A stretch of 8,292 bases of DNA. Origin: Actinomycetes bacterium. GTDB taxonomy: Bacteria > Actinomycetota > Acidimicrobiia > Acidimicrobiales > RAAP-2. The stretch covers positions 1-8,292 of the forward strand of contig JAKBCT010000033.1 in assembly GCA_021807655.1 (NCBI GenBank), written 5' to 3'. The translations under genes and the position numbers were made by a program. Shown one piece after another: positions 1-6,990 of this stretch. The first letter of the stretch is position 1. Each line of letters starts with the position of its first letter. The notes beneath the pieces are model-generated. The model saw only the letters and a list, made by a program, of their open reading frames with translations. It searched no databases and was not told the origin of the DNA.

Positions 1-644
1 CGAACTGGGACCGCTTCGTCGCCGTGAACGAGACGCTGCGGCGCTGCCACCGCGCGATGCGCGACGCCCTTCGCGCCTCGCCGGGTGACTTCCCCATCGG
101 GATGACGCTCTCGATGGCGCAGTACGAAGCGCTCGACGGTGCCGAGGAGTCGCTCGCGGCCTACCGCGGCGAGATGGAGGACCGCTACCTCGCAGCGACC
201 GCCGAGGACGACTTCCTCGGCGTGCAGTGTTACACCAAGCACCGCTTCGGACCCGACGGGCTGGTCTGGGGCGACGAGGGCGAACTGACCGCGATGGGCT
301 ATCCCTTCTGGCCCGAGAGCGTCGCCTACACGTTGCGCCGCGCCGCCTCGCTCACCTCGATCCCGCTCGTGGTGACCGAGAACGGGATCGGGACCGACGA
401 CGACGACCAACGAATCCGCTACCTCGACGAGGCGCTCAGCCACCTCGACGAGGTCCGCCGCCAGGGCCTCGACGTTCGCGGCTACTTCCAGTGGTCGCTG
501 CTCGACAACTTCGAGTGGGTCCTCGGCTACGGGCCCAAGTTCGGCCTGGTCGAGGTCGACCGGACGAGCTTTGCGCGCACGCCCAAGCCCTCGGCCGCGT
601 GGTTCGCGAGCGCGGTGGCCGCGCGCGCTGACCGGCCGCTCTAG
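1..644 (+). CDS. Glycoside hydrolase family 1 protein (beta-glucosidase type), 5' truncated by window edge
   Basis: This is the C-terminal half of a family 1 glycoside hydrolase, a retaining (beta/alpha)8-barrel enzyme that releases terminal beta-linked sugars, most likely glucose, from oligosaccharides or glycosides. The frame is already open at base 3 (Asn-Trp-Asp-Arg-Phe-Val...), so the GTG at 24 is internal and the gene begins outside the window. The catalytic nucleophile Glu is visible in the TENG motif (codon 378-380, after LVV). Downstream, WSLLDNFEW carries the sugar-binding Glu-Trp pair, followed by the family's GLVEVDR and RTPKPSA.WF endings. The acid/base Asn-Glu-Pro motif would lie upstream of the window. 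The usual N-Y-Y after DFLGV reads Q-C-Y here. No signal peptide can be judged. There is no lysine/serine signature pointing to a 6-phospho-glycosidase, but substrate cannot be assigned from this part. The family call is secure; the exact activity is inferred. Confidence 0.93.
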   Translation, partial: NWDRFVAVNETLRRCHRAMRDALRASPGDFPIGMTLSMAQYEALDGAEESLAAYRGEMEDRYLAATAEDDFLGVQCYTKHRFGPDGLVWGDEGELTAMGYPFWPESVAYTLRRAASLTSIPLVVTENGIGTDDDDQRIRYLDEALSHLDEVRRQGLDVRGYFQWSLLDNFEWVLGYGPKFGLVEVDRTSFARTPKPSAAWFASAVAARADRPL

Positions 645-3028
645 CGCTGCACGTACCGGAGCCGCGAGACGGCCCCGTTAGCGAAGGTGATTGTGAAGAC
701 GAAGATGCCGTTTCGACTCTTCGGGGACACGCTCACGCGCACGGTGAGTGCGGTGCCCGTGTCGCGCGTCACGAACGCCGTCGTCCCGGCGTGGCTGCGC
801 ACCGTCGGACGTCCAACGAAACTGAGCCCGAGGATCTGCAGAACGACGGTGTGACCGGCCACGGCGTGACCGACGACCTGGGTCGCCATCGTCGGCGGCG
901 CGGTGACTGTGATCGTGAACGCGAAGGTGCCCGTGTCCCCTTCGGCGTCGCTCGTCGTGCCCGAGGCAACGTACGTGCCGGGCTTCAGCACGCCGCTCGT
1001 CGTGACGAGCCCCGTGCTCGAGACGAGGACCGCGGGCGCGCCCGCGTTCTGGGTGAACGTGGCGGCGCCGTTGGCGCCGTTCACGAACAGTTGGTCGTTG
1101 TAGACGTTGGAAGCGAGGGTATTGACCGAGGCGGCCGTCGGGGCCGCCTGGGTGATCGTGGTCGGGGCGCTGACGGTGAGGGTGAAGGAGAAGGTGCCCG
1201 CGTCGCCTTGGGCGTCGATGGTCGTGCCCGCGACGCTGTAGGTCCCTACCGCGATCGCACCGCTCGTCGTGACGAGCCCCGTGCTCGAGACGACGAGACC
1301 CGGCGTCGAACTCGTCGGACTGAAGGTGACCGCGCCCGTGGCGCCCGTCACCTTCAACTGGTCACTGAAGGTCGTCACCACCGCGCTGGTCACCGTCGCG
1401 GACGACGGCGACCCCTGGGTGAGCGTGCCCACCGGGGTGACGAGCAGGTTGAAGAAGAACGTCCCGGCGTCGCCGCTGGCGTCGCTCGTCGTTCCGCGCG
1501 CTACGTAGGACCCGACCGCGAGGTTGGCACTCGTACTGAGTAGGCCCGTCGGCGAGACGACGAGCGACGGCGAGCCCGTCGTCTGGGTGAAGGTCACCGC
1601 ACCCGTCGCACCGGTCACGCTCAGTTGGTCGGTGTAGGTGGTCGCGGCGAAGGTCGTCACGCTCTCGCGCACGGGCTGAGACTCGCTCAGTGTTCCGACG
1701 CTCAGCCGGTACGCGAACGTCCCGGCGTCGCCGCCGGCGTCGCTCGTCGTTCCGCGCGCCACGTAGGTGCCATGAGCGAGCGCTCCACTCGTCGATACCA
1801 GTCCCGTCGGCGAGACCACGAGCTCCGGGCTACCACTCGTCTGGGTAAAGGAGACCGCGCCGCCGATTGCGCTCACGCTGAGCTGGTCCGTGAAGGTCGC
1901 CGAGGCCGAGACCGACGTCGCGTTTTGCGTCGGGGTCGCCGGGGCGAGTTCACCGACGTTCAGGGTAAAGCTGAACGTACCGTTGATGCCGTTGGTGCTC
2001 ATCGTGCCCGTCGCGCTATAGGTCCCGCGCGCGAGCGCGCCACTCGTCGAGACCAGTCCGGTACTCGAGACGCTGAGCGCCGGCGAGCCGGTTGATTGGA
2101 CGTAGGCAACCGGCGCCTGCTCACCGGCGACGCTGAGCTGGTCGGTGAAGGTTGCCGAGGCGGCCACCGTCGCCGAGGCGGTGTTCGGCGCGCTGATGAG
2201 CGGGCAGATGTAGTCGCCGTCGAGTGCGTTGGACGAGTACTGGATCATCGCGGTGCGCCCGCCGGTGAACGCCGGGTACGTACAGGCCGTCTGCGCCTCG
2301 GCGAGTGACGCGTAGCCCGGGAGCCACGCGTCGTAGGCGGCGAAGGTCGTACCGGTCGCGCCCGCGATCTCACCCCACTGATAGGACGTCGAGTACACCC
2401 CCACCGTGTGGATCCCGCGGCCCGACAGGAATGCGAGCTCACCTTGGATCATCGCCTGGTCGTTGACGAACTGGCCCTGGGACGGGGCCACGCCCGTGCG
2501 AAGACTCTGCCAGGAGTTGCCGGTCTCGACGTCGAGCCACCACGGCGCCGACGTCGCCGCCGTGCCCGGGGCGCTCGTCCCGAGTGCGGTCTCCGCCGCG
2601 ATCACCGCCTGGAGCGAGCCGCTGCCCGCGTTCCACCCGTAGTCGTAGGAACAGCCGACCGAGTCGGCCCCCGTGCAGACCTCGGGAAAGGTCTGGGTCG
2701 TCGGCCAGGCGGGGTTGTTGGACGGTCCGGGATTGGCCGTGTTCACGTAGAACTGGGGCGTCGTGGCGAGTCCCGTCGTCGCCCATTGGATCTCGGTCGA
2801 AAGACAGGGGTTGGTGGTGAGTGGTCGACCGTCGTTCACCCCGACGACGCCGAAGCCGATCCCGGTGGGCAGTGACCCACCACACTGGGGAAAACTGATG
2901 TCGTAACCGACCGAGGCGGCCGGAACCGCGCTGCTCGTCGCACCCGATGCGCTGGCGGCCGTCGTGCCCGCGAGACTAATCAAGACGACGAGCGACGTGA
3001 CGAAGTTAGCCATGCGATGAAGTGCCAT
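641..3028 (-). CDS. Secreted GH25-like domain protein with five Ig-like tandem repeats
   Basis: A 795-residue exported protein from the ATG at 3028. Residues 1-27 look like a signal peptide (basic start, hydrophobic FVTSLVVLISLAG, likely cleavage after ASA at 27). Residues about 40-277 resemble a GH25-like TIM barrel: the opening strand GYDIS has Asp43, WWLDVE supplies a DxE pair (Asp166, Glu168), and IQYSSNALDGDYICP closes the domain. All six cysteines (49, 75, 118, 126, 249, 275) lie in this domain, suggesting disulfides outside the cell. Residues 284-716 are five Ig-like repeats of 85-89 residues, and 717-795 look like an IPT/TIG-like beta domain. No LPxTG motif or C-terminal membrane segment is seen, so it is probably released or held non-covalently. 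A role in cell-wall or glycan binding/hydrolysis is inference, and the domain could be inactive. The frame stays open to 3187, but that extension is basic, lacks signal-peptide character and would overlap the divergent lyase gene, so the inner ATG is preferred; ATG 3013 is an alternative. Confidence 0.85.
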   Translation of the reverse strand: MALHRMANFVTSLVVLISLAGTTAASASGATSSAVPAASVGYDISFPQCGGSLPTGIGFGVVGVNDGRPLTTNPCLSTEIQWATTGLATTPQFYVNTANPGPSNNPAWPTTQTFPEVCTGADSVGCSYDYGWNAGSGSLQAVIAAETALGTSAPGTAATSAPWWLDVETGNSWQSLRTGVAPSQGQFVNDQAMIQGELAFLSGRGIHTVGVYSTSYQWGEIAGATGTTFAAYDAWLPGYASLAEAQTACTYPAFTGGRTAMIQYSSNALDGDYICPLISAPNTASATVAASATFTDQLSVAGEQAPVAYVQSTGSPALSVSSTGLVSTSGALARGTYSATGTMSTNGINGTFSFTLNVGELAPATPTQNATSVSASATFTDQLSVSAIGGAVSFTQTSGSPELVVSPTGLVSTSGALAHGTYVARGTTSDAGGDAGTFAYRLSVGTLSESQPVRESVTTFAATTYTDQLSVTGATGAVTFTQTTGSPSLVVSPTGLLSTSANLAVGSYVARGTTSDASGDAGTFFFNLLVTPVGTLTQGSPSSATVTSAVVTTFSDQLKVTGATGAVTFSPTSSTPGLVVSSTGLVTTSGAIAVGTYSVAGTTIDAQGDAGTFSFTLTVSAPTTITQAAPTAASVNTLASNVYNDQLFVNGANGAATFTQNAGAPAVLVSSTGLVTTSGVLKPGTYVASGTTSDAEGDTGTFAFTITVTAPPTMATQVVGHAVAGHTVVLQILGLSFVGRPTVRSHAGTTAFVTRDTGTALTVRVSVSPKSRNGIFVFTITFANGAVSRLRYVQR
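881..2179 (-). repeat. Five tandem Ig-like protein repeats (85-89 codons each)
   Basis: Five in-frame repeats lie within the secreted protein, at about 2179-1925, 1924-1667, 1666-1406, 1405-1139 and 1138-881 (N to C order). Each starts with a T(F/Y)(T/S/N)DQL strand, continues with a G.V.(F/Y)xQ strand, then (S/P)TGL(V/L)(S/T)TS, a G(T/S)Y turn and GTFxF at the last strand. The DQL anchors are spaced 85, 86, 89 and 89 residues apart. The repeats contain no Cys and are rich in Ser, Thr, Ala, Gly and Val, as in stalk or adhesin Ig-like modules of actinobacterial surface proteins. Some parts are nearly identical at DNA level: 993-1026 equals 1260-1293 over 34 bases, and 1458-1506 matches 1716-1764 with two mismatches. 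Confidence 0.88.
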
Positions 3029-3036
3029 GGTGACCA

Positions 3037-3042
3037 AGCCTA
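3037..3042 (-). promoter_or_regulatory. Possible -10 element for the secreted-protein gene
   Basis: On the minus strand TAGGCT fits the actinobacterial TAnnnT -10 pattern, and ends 8 nt before the ATG at 3028. There is no Shine-Dalgarno sequence in front of that ATG, so transcription beginning at or within 1-2 nt of the start codon would give a (near-)leaderless mRNA. No convincing -35 element is seen. This is a weak call. Confidence 0.25.
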
Positions 3043-3133
3043 AACGGTGGTCACGGCGGGACCGTAGCGGATTTCCTAACCCACGACGAACCCCGCACGC
3101 CACGGCTCGTCGGCCGCTGGTGTGGACCACGAG

Positions 3134-3153
3134 GTTGGTGGACCGCCACCGGC
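3134..3153 (+). promoter_or_regulatory. Hairpin in the HMG-CoA lyase leader
   Basis: Bases 3134-3141 pair with 3146-3153 around a 4-nt ACCG loop. The five loop-proximal pairs are Watson-Crick, followed by two G-U pairs and a closing G-C. It ends 4 nt before the AAGGAG ribosome binding site, so if transcribed it would sit directly upstream of the initiation region. The DNA inverted repeat could equally be a protein-binding site; GTGGACC occurs in it and again 16 bp upstream. Function is unproven. Confidence 0.35.
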
Positions 3154-3157
3154 GTGA

Positions 3158-3163
3158 AGGAGA
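3158..3163 (+). promoter_or_regulatory. Ribosome binding site of HMG-CoA lyase (decides start)
   Basis: AAGGAG lies 11 nt before the ATG at 3175, a slightly long but workable spacing, with a G-run in between. It falls inside the longer reading frame that begins at GTG 3154 and therefore argues for ATG 3175 as the true start. Confidence 0.7.
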
Positions 3164-3174
3164 ATACTGGGGGG

Positions 3175-4125
3175 ATGAGAACGCCACAGGTGGCCAGGCT
3201 CGACGGACTGCCCGAGCGCGTGAGCGTCTACGAGGTCGGCGCGCGTGACGGGCTCCAGAACGAGTCGACCGTGATCGACGTCGAGACCAAGATCGAGTTC
3301 ATCCATCGTCTGATCGCGAGCGGTCTGGGTGTGGTCGAGCTGACGAGCTTCGTGCCCCCGTCGTGGATCCCCCAGCTGGCCGACGCCGAGGCGCTGCTCG
3401 CCGGGCTCGGCGAGCTCGCCGGCCGCCACCCGGTCCTCGTGCCCAATCAACGGGGCCTCGATCGGGCGCTGCAGAGCGGGGTGCGCGAGATCGCCGTCTT
3501 CGCGAGCGCTACCGAGACCTTCGCCCGACGCAACTTGAACCGGTCGCGCGAGGAGTCCCTCGAGATCTTCTCGTCGGTCGCGGCACGCGCGGTTGCGGCG
3601 GGGCTGGCGGTGCGCGGGTACGTCTCGATGTGCTTCGGCGACCCCTGGGAGGGCGCGGTCGAACCGTCAGCCGTCGCCGACGTCGTCGAGGCGCTCGTCA
3701 CGATGGGCTGCGGCGAGGTCTCCCTCGGCGACACGATCGGCGTCGCCACGCCGGGCCAGGTGGTCGCGCTGTTGGACGAGCTCGCCGCCCGGGGTATCGG
3801 AACCGATCGGCTCGCCGTCCACTTCCACGACACCTACGGCCAGGCGCTCGCGAACACGCTGTGCGCGCTGCAGCAAGGGATCACGACCGTCGACGCGTCG
3901 GCCGGCGGGCTCGGCGGGTGCCCCTACGCGGGCTCGGCCACCGGAAACCTCGCGACCGAGGACCTAGTGTGGCACCTGCAGGGACTGGGCATCGAGACCG
4001 GCGTCGACCTCGAAGCGCTGTGTCGCACGAGCCTGTGGATGGCCGAGCGGCTCGGCCGACCGAGCCCGTCGCGCACCGTGACCGCGCTCGCGGCGAGTCT
4101 CGATGACCTCGGTCCCGACGCGTGA
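3175..4125 (+). CDS. mvaB: Hydroxymethylglutaryl-CoA lyase
   Basis: A 316-residue enzyme of the usual bacterial length, of the DRE-TIM metallolyase family. It cleaves (S)-3-hydroxy-3-methylglutaryl-CoA to acetoacetate and acetyl-CoA, the last step of leucine/isovalerate breakdown, in the cytosol. The family landmarks are in order: EVGARDGLQNE (Arg24 catalytic, Asp25 metal-binding), VELTSFVPPSWIPQLAD (Glu55), RGYVSMCFGDPWEG, SLGDTIGVATPG, the metal ligands His217 and His219 in HFHDTYGQALANT, catalytic-loop Cys249 in GLGGCPYA, and Asn258 in GNLATEDL. The GGCPYA loop and RDGLQNE separate it from isopropylmalate and homocitrate synthases. One difference from the human enzyme is Asp156 in FGDPWEG, where the human protein has Cys; this residue is not a known catalytic one. 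The gene is followed after 27 nt by the acyl-CoA dehydrogenase on the same strand, an operon arrangement that I recall from the Streptomyces leucine cluster (lyase next to acdH). Confidence 0.94.
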   Translation: MRTPQVARLDGLPERVSVYEVGARDGLQNESTVIDVETKIEFIHRLIASGLGVVELTSFVPPSWIPQLADAEALLAGLGELAGRHPVLVPNQRGLDRALQSGVREIAVFASATETFARRNLNRSREESLEIFSSVAARAVAAGLAVRGYVSMCFGDPWEGAVEPSAVADVVEALVTMGCGEVSLGDTIGVATPGQVVALLDELAARGIGTDRLAVHFHDTYGQALANTLCALQQGITTVDASAGGLGGCPYAGSATGNLATEDLVWHLQGLGIETGVDLEALCRTSLWMAERLGRPSPSRTVTALAASLDDLGPDA

Positions 4126-4141
4126 CGACTGGTCAATGAAT

Positions 4142-4147
4142 GGAGAG
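4142..4147 (+). promoter_or_regulatory. Ribosome binding site of acyl-CoA dehydrogenase
   Basis: GGAGAG ends 5 nt before the ATG at 4153, within the 27-nt gap after the lyase stop codon. It indicates independent initiation on a shared transcript. Confidence 0.7.
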
Positions 4148-4152
4148 ATGCA

Positions 4153-5304
4153 ATGACTGACTACGGGTTGAGCAACGAACTGGAGCACCTGCGCCAGACG
4201 GTCCGAGACTTCGCGACCACCGTCGTCGCCCCCGTAGCGCGCCACCACGACGCGACCGGGACCTTCCCCTACGACGTGGTGCGTCGCATGGGTGAGATGG
4301 GCCTCTTCGGCCTGCCCTTCCCCGAGGAGTACGGCGGGATGGGCGGCGACTACTTCGCGCTGTGCATCGCCATCGAGGAGTTGGCGCGCATCGACCAGAG
4401 CGTGGCGATCACGCTCGAAGCCGGGTGCTCGCTCGGCGCGATGCCGGTGTACCGCTTCGGCAACGAGGCCCAGAAGCAGTACTGGCTGCCGCGACTCAGC
4501 TCGGGCGAGGCCCTGGGTGCATTCGGGTTAACCGAGCCGGGGGCCGGTAGCGACGCCGGCGGCACCCGCACGACCGCGAGGCTCGAAGACGGGCAGTGGG
4601 TGATCAACGGTTCCAAGGCCTTCATCACCAACTCGGGCACCGAGCTGACCAAACTGGTGACCATCACCGCGGTGACCGACGTCGCCGCCGACGGGCGCAA
4701 GGCCATCAGTTCGATCCTCGTCGAAATCCCCACGCCGGGCTTCACCGTCGAACCGGCCTACGACAAGGTCGGCTGGCGCGCCTCGGATACCCACCCGCTC
4801 GCCTTCACGGACCTTCGGGTCCCCGAGGAGAACCTGCTCGGCGAGCGGGGCCGGGGCTACAGCAACTTCCTGCAGATCCTCGACGAGGGCCGCATCGCCA
4901 TCGCGGCCCTCGCCGTCGGGGCGGCCCAGGGGTGCGTCGACGAGAGCGTCGCCTACGCCAACGAGCGCGAGGCCTTCGGCCACGCCATCGGACGCAACCA
5001 GTCGATCGCCTTCAAGATCGCCGAGATGGAGGCGCGCGCCCACAGCGCGCGCTGCACCTACTACGACGCCGCGGCACGGATGCTCGCGGGACGACCTTTC
5101 AAGAAGGAAGCGGCGATCGCGAAGCTCGTCGCCAGCAACGCCGCGATGGACAACGCGCGCGACGCCACTCAGATCCACGGCGGCTACGGGTTCATGAACG
5201 AGTGCCCCGTCGCGCGTCACTACCGCGACTCGAAGATCCTCGAGATCGGCGAGGGAACGAGCGAGGTCCAGAAGATGTTGATCTCGCGGATGCTCGGGGT
5301 GTAG
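4153..5304 (+). CDS. Acyl-CoA dehydrogenase (short/branched-chain type, AcdH-like)
   Basis: A 383-residue FAD-dependent acyl-CoA dehydrogenase, full length for the family; it introduces the 2,3-double bond into an acyl-CoA and passes electrons to ETF. The N-terminal helical domain (about 1-120) is followed by the beta domain with signature FGLTEPGAGSDAGG (124-137) and FITNSG, then the C-terminal helical bundle with second signature QIHGGYGFMNECPVARHYRDSK (340-361, flavin and subunit contacts). The catalytic base is Glu367 in GEGTSEVQ, the position used in MCAD and SCAD. The alternative position used by isovaleryl-CoA dehydrogenases, in helix G, is Gly246 in LDEGRI, and Arg247 is kept. So it is probably not an IVD orthologue in the strict sense, although the lyase next door suggests a branched-chain (isovaleryl/isobutyryl) substrate, as for Streptomyces AcdH. 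Substrate is inferred from context. It ends 6 nt from the convergent synthetase gene. Confidence 0.93.
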   Translation: MTDYGLSNELEHLRQTVRDFATTVVAPVARHHDATGTFPYDVVRRMGEMGLFGLPFPEEYGGMGGDYFALCIAIEELARIDQSVAITLEAGCSLGAMPVYRFGNEAQKQYWLPRLSSGEALGAFGLTEPGAGSDAGGTRTTARLEDGQWVINGSKAFITNSGTELTKLVTITAVTDVAADGRKAISSILVEIPTPGFTVEPAYDKVGWRASDTHPLAFTDLRVPEENLLGERGRGYSNFLQILDEGRIAIAALAVGAAQGCVDESVAYANEREAFGHAIGRNQSIAFKIAEMEARAHSARCTYYDAAARMLAGRPFKKEAAIAKLVASNAAMDNARDATQIHGGYGFMNECPVARHYRDSKILEIGEGTSEVQKMLISRMLGV

Positions 5305-5310
5305 CGAGGC

Positions 5311-6987
5311 TCAGCTCGACGAGGTCGGCTGATCCAGACCGAGCAGTTCGACAGACTGCTTTCGCATCTCAACCTTGCGGACCTTGCCGGTCACGGTCAT
5401 CGGGAACTCCTTCACGACGACCACGTACTTGGGGATCTTCTGGCGCGCGATCTTCTCGGCGCAGTACGCCCGCAGGACCTCGGCGTCCATCACCGTGCCC
5501 TCGCGCACGACCACCCAGGCCGCCACCTCCTCGCCGTAGAGGCGGTCGGGCACCCCGATGACCTGCACGTCGATGATGTCGGGGTGGGTGTAGAGGAACT
5601 CCTCGACTTCGCGCGGGTAGACGTTCTCGCCGCCGCGGATGATGAGGTCCTTGATTCGACCACTGATGTCGAGGTAGCCGTCCTCGTCCATGGTGGCGAG
5701 GTCGCCGGTGTGCATCCAGCCGGCCTCGTCGATCGCCTCGGCGGTCTTCTCCGGGTTCTCCCAGTAGCCGAGCATCACCGAGTAGCCGCGGGTGCAGAAC
5801 TCGCCCTTCACGCCCCTCGGCACCACGAGTCCGTTCGCGTCGACGATCTTTACCTCGACGTGGGGCATGACCCGCCCGACGGTGCTGACGCGCTTGACCA
5901 CGGGGTCGTCAAAGGCCGTCTGGGTCGACACCGGCGAGGTTTCGGTCATCCCGTAACAGATCGTCACCTCGGTCATATGCATGTCGTTGATGCACCGGCG
6001 CATCACCTCGGTCGGACACGGCGAACCGGCCATGATCCCGGTGCGCAGCGACGAGAGGTCGTAGTCGGCGAAGTCGGCCAGCGCGAGTTCGGCGATGAAC
6101 ATCGTAGGCACCCCGAGCAGTGACGTGCACCGCTCGTTCGCGACCGCGCGCAGGGTGGCGGCCGGCTCGAAGGAGGGCGCGGGAATCACCATCGTCGCGC
6201 CGTGGGTCGTGCACGCGAGGTTGCCCATGACCATGCCGAAGCAGTGGTAGAAGGGCACGGGTATGCAGACCCGGTCGTGGTCGTCGAGCCGGCAGCCTTC
6301 CCCGACGAAGTACGCGTTGTTCAAGATGTTGTGGTGGGTCAGGGTCGCACCCTTGGGCGAACCCGTCGTGCCCGAGGTGTACTGGATATTGATCGGGTCG
6401 TCGAAGGCGAGCTCCGTCTCGCGCCGGGCGAGCAACGCCGCGTCGCTCGCGACCTCCATGAAGCCGGTCCAGTCTTCGGTGTCGAAGTAAACGACCCGCT
6501 CGAGACGCGTCAGGTCGCCGCGTACCGAGTCGACCATCGCGCGGTAGTCGCTCGTCTTGAACGTCGGCACGGCGAACAGCATCCGCGAGCCCGACTGGTT
6601 GATCGCGTACTGCAGCTCGTGTGTGCGGTAGGCCGGATTGACGTTGACGAGGATCACCCCGATCCGGGCCGTCGCGTACTGCAGCAGCACCCACTCCCAT
6701 CGGTTGGGCGCCCACACGGCGACGCGGTCGCCCTTGGCCATCCCGGCCGCGAGGAGGGACCGGGCCACATCGTCAACGGCCGCGTCGAGGGCCTCGTAGG
6801 AGTAGCGCACGTCCTGGCCGAGGTCGACGAGTGCCTCGTGATGCGCCCAGCGCGCCGCCGAGCGTCGCAGGTTCTCCCCGATCGTCTCACCGATCAGCGC
6901 GGTGAGCGACGCGCCCGAGGAATACGACGGCTGGGTGCTGCCCACCTCGTCCGATGAGCCGGTTGCTGATGTCTCTGGCGTTGTCAC
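5311..6987 (-). CDS. Acyl-CoA synthetase (AMP-forming), FadD/ACSF2-like
   Basis: A 558-residue member of the ANL superfamily that activates a carboxylic acid with ATP to an acyl-adenylate and then to acyl-CoA. Core motifs are in order: P-loop [11 protein letters not shown] (203-213), YGMTET (345-350), adenosine-ribose-binding TGD with Asp429, hinge region [16 protein letters not shown] (443-458) and catalytic Lys535 in VTGKVRK near the C-terminus. It resembles the ACSF2-like/FadD35-like group that accepts medium- or branched-chain acids. It has no membrane segment or signal peptide and should act in the cytosol. The first 30 residues are Ser/Thr-rich, low-complexity and probably disordered. 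The start is GTG at 6987, 4 nt after a strong GGGGAGGA site. It lies convergent to the lyase/dehydrogenase pair, so it is not in their operon. In mycobacteria, from memory, fadD35 sits near the fadE19-accA1-accD1 cluster, which supports a shared pathway; the substrate itself is not shown. Confidence 0.92.
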   Translation of the reverse strand: MTTPETSATGSSDEVGSTQPSYSSGASLTALIGETIGENLRRSAARWAHHEALVDLGQDVRYSYEALDAAVDDVARSLLAAGMAKGDRVAVWAPNRWEWVLLQYATARIGVILVNVNPAYRTHELQYAINQSGSRMLFAVPTFKTSDYRAMVDSVRGDLTRLERVVYFDTEDWTGFMEVASDAALLARRETELAFDDPINIQYTSGTTGSPKGATLTHHNILNNAYFVGEGCRLDDHDRVCIPVPFYHCFGMVMGNLACTTHGATMVIPAPSFEPAATLRAVANERCTSLLGVPTMFIAELALADFADYDLSSLRTGIMAGSPCPTEVMRRCINDMHMTEVTICYGMTETSPVSTQTAFDDPVVKRVSTVGRVMPHVEVKIVDANGLVVPRGVKGEFCTRGYSVMLGYWENPEKTAEAIDEAGWMHTGDLATMDEDGYLDISGRIKDLIIRGGENVYPREVEEFLYTHPDIIDVQVIGVPDRLYGEEVAAWVVVREGTVMDAEVLRAYCAEKIARQKIPKYVVVVKEFPMTVTGKVRKVEMRKQSVELLGLDQPTSSS

Positions 6988-6990
6988 GCT

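Larger units (their letters stand above)
3029..3174. other. Divergent intergenic region with two outward promoters expected
   Basis: This 146-bp stretch separates the start of the secreted-protein gene (minus strand) from the start of the HMG-CoA lyase gene (plus strand), so promoters for both should lie here. Visible elements are the TAGGCT candidate -10 on the minus strand, a GTGGACC direct repeat at 3122-3128 and 3138-3144, a hairpin at 3134-3153 and the lyase ribosome binding site. The open reading frames of both flanking genes extend into it, but those extensions lack start-site support. Confidence 0.5.

Noticed and set aside
881..2179. The regular repeats considered as a CRISPR array or non-coding satellite.
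   Set aside because: Spacing is in multiples of three at 255-267 bp, the frame is maintained throughout, and the similarity is mainly at protein level, so these are protein domain repeats.
3154..3174. GTG at 3154 as the start of HMG-CoA lyase.
   Set aside because: It would place the AAGGAG ribosome binding site inside the coding region and adds seven residues with no family support; ATG 3175 has a proper upstream site.
4528..5220. A 230-codon minus-strand frame inside the acyl-CoA dehydrogenase gene, and a 321-codon plus-strand frame at 4596-5561.
   Set aside because: Both lie over a gene with complete family signatures; their translations are Arg- or Gly/Val/Asp-rich shadows produced by high GC at third positions.
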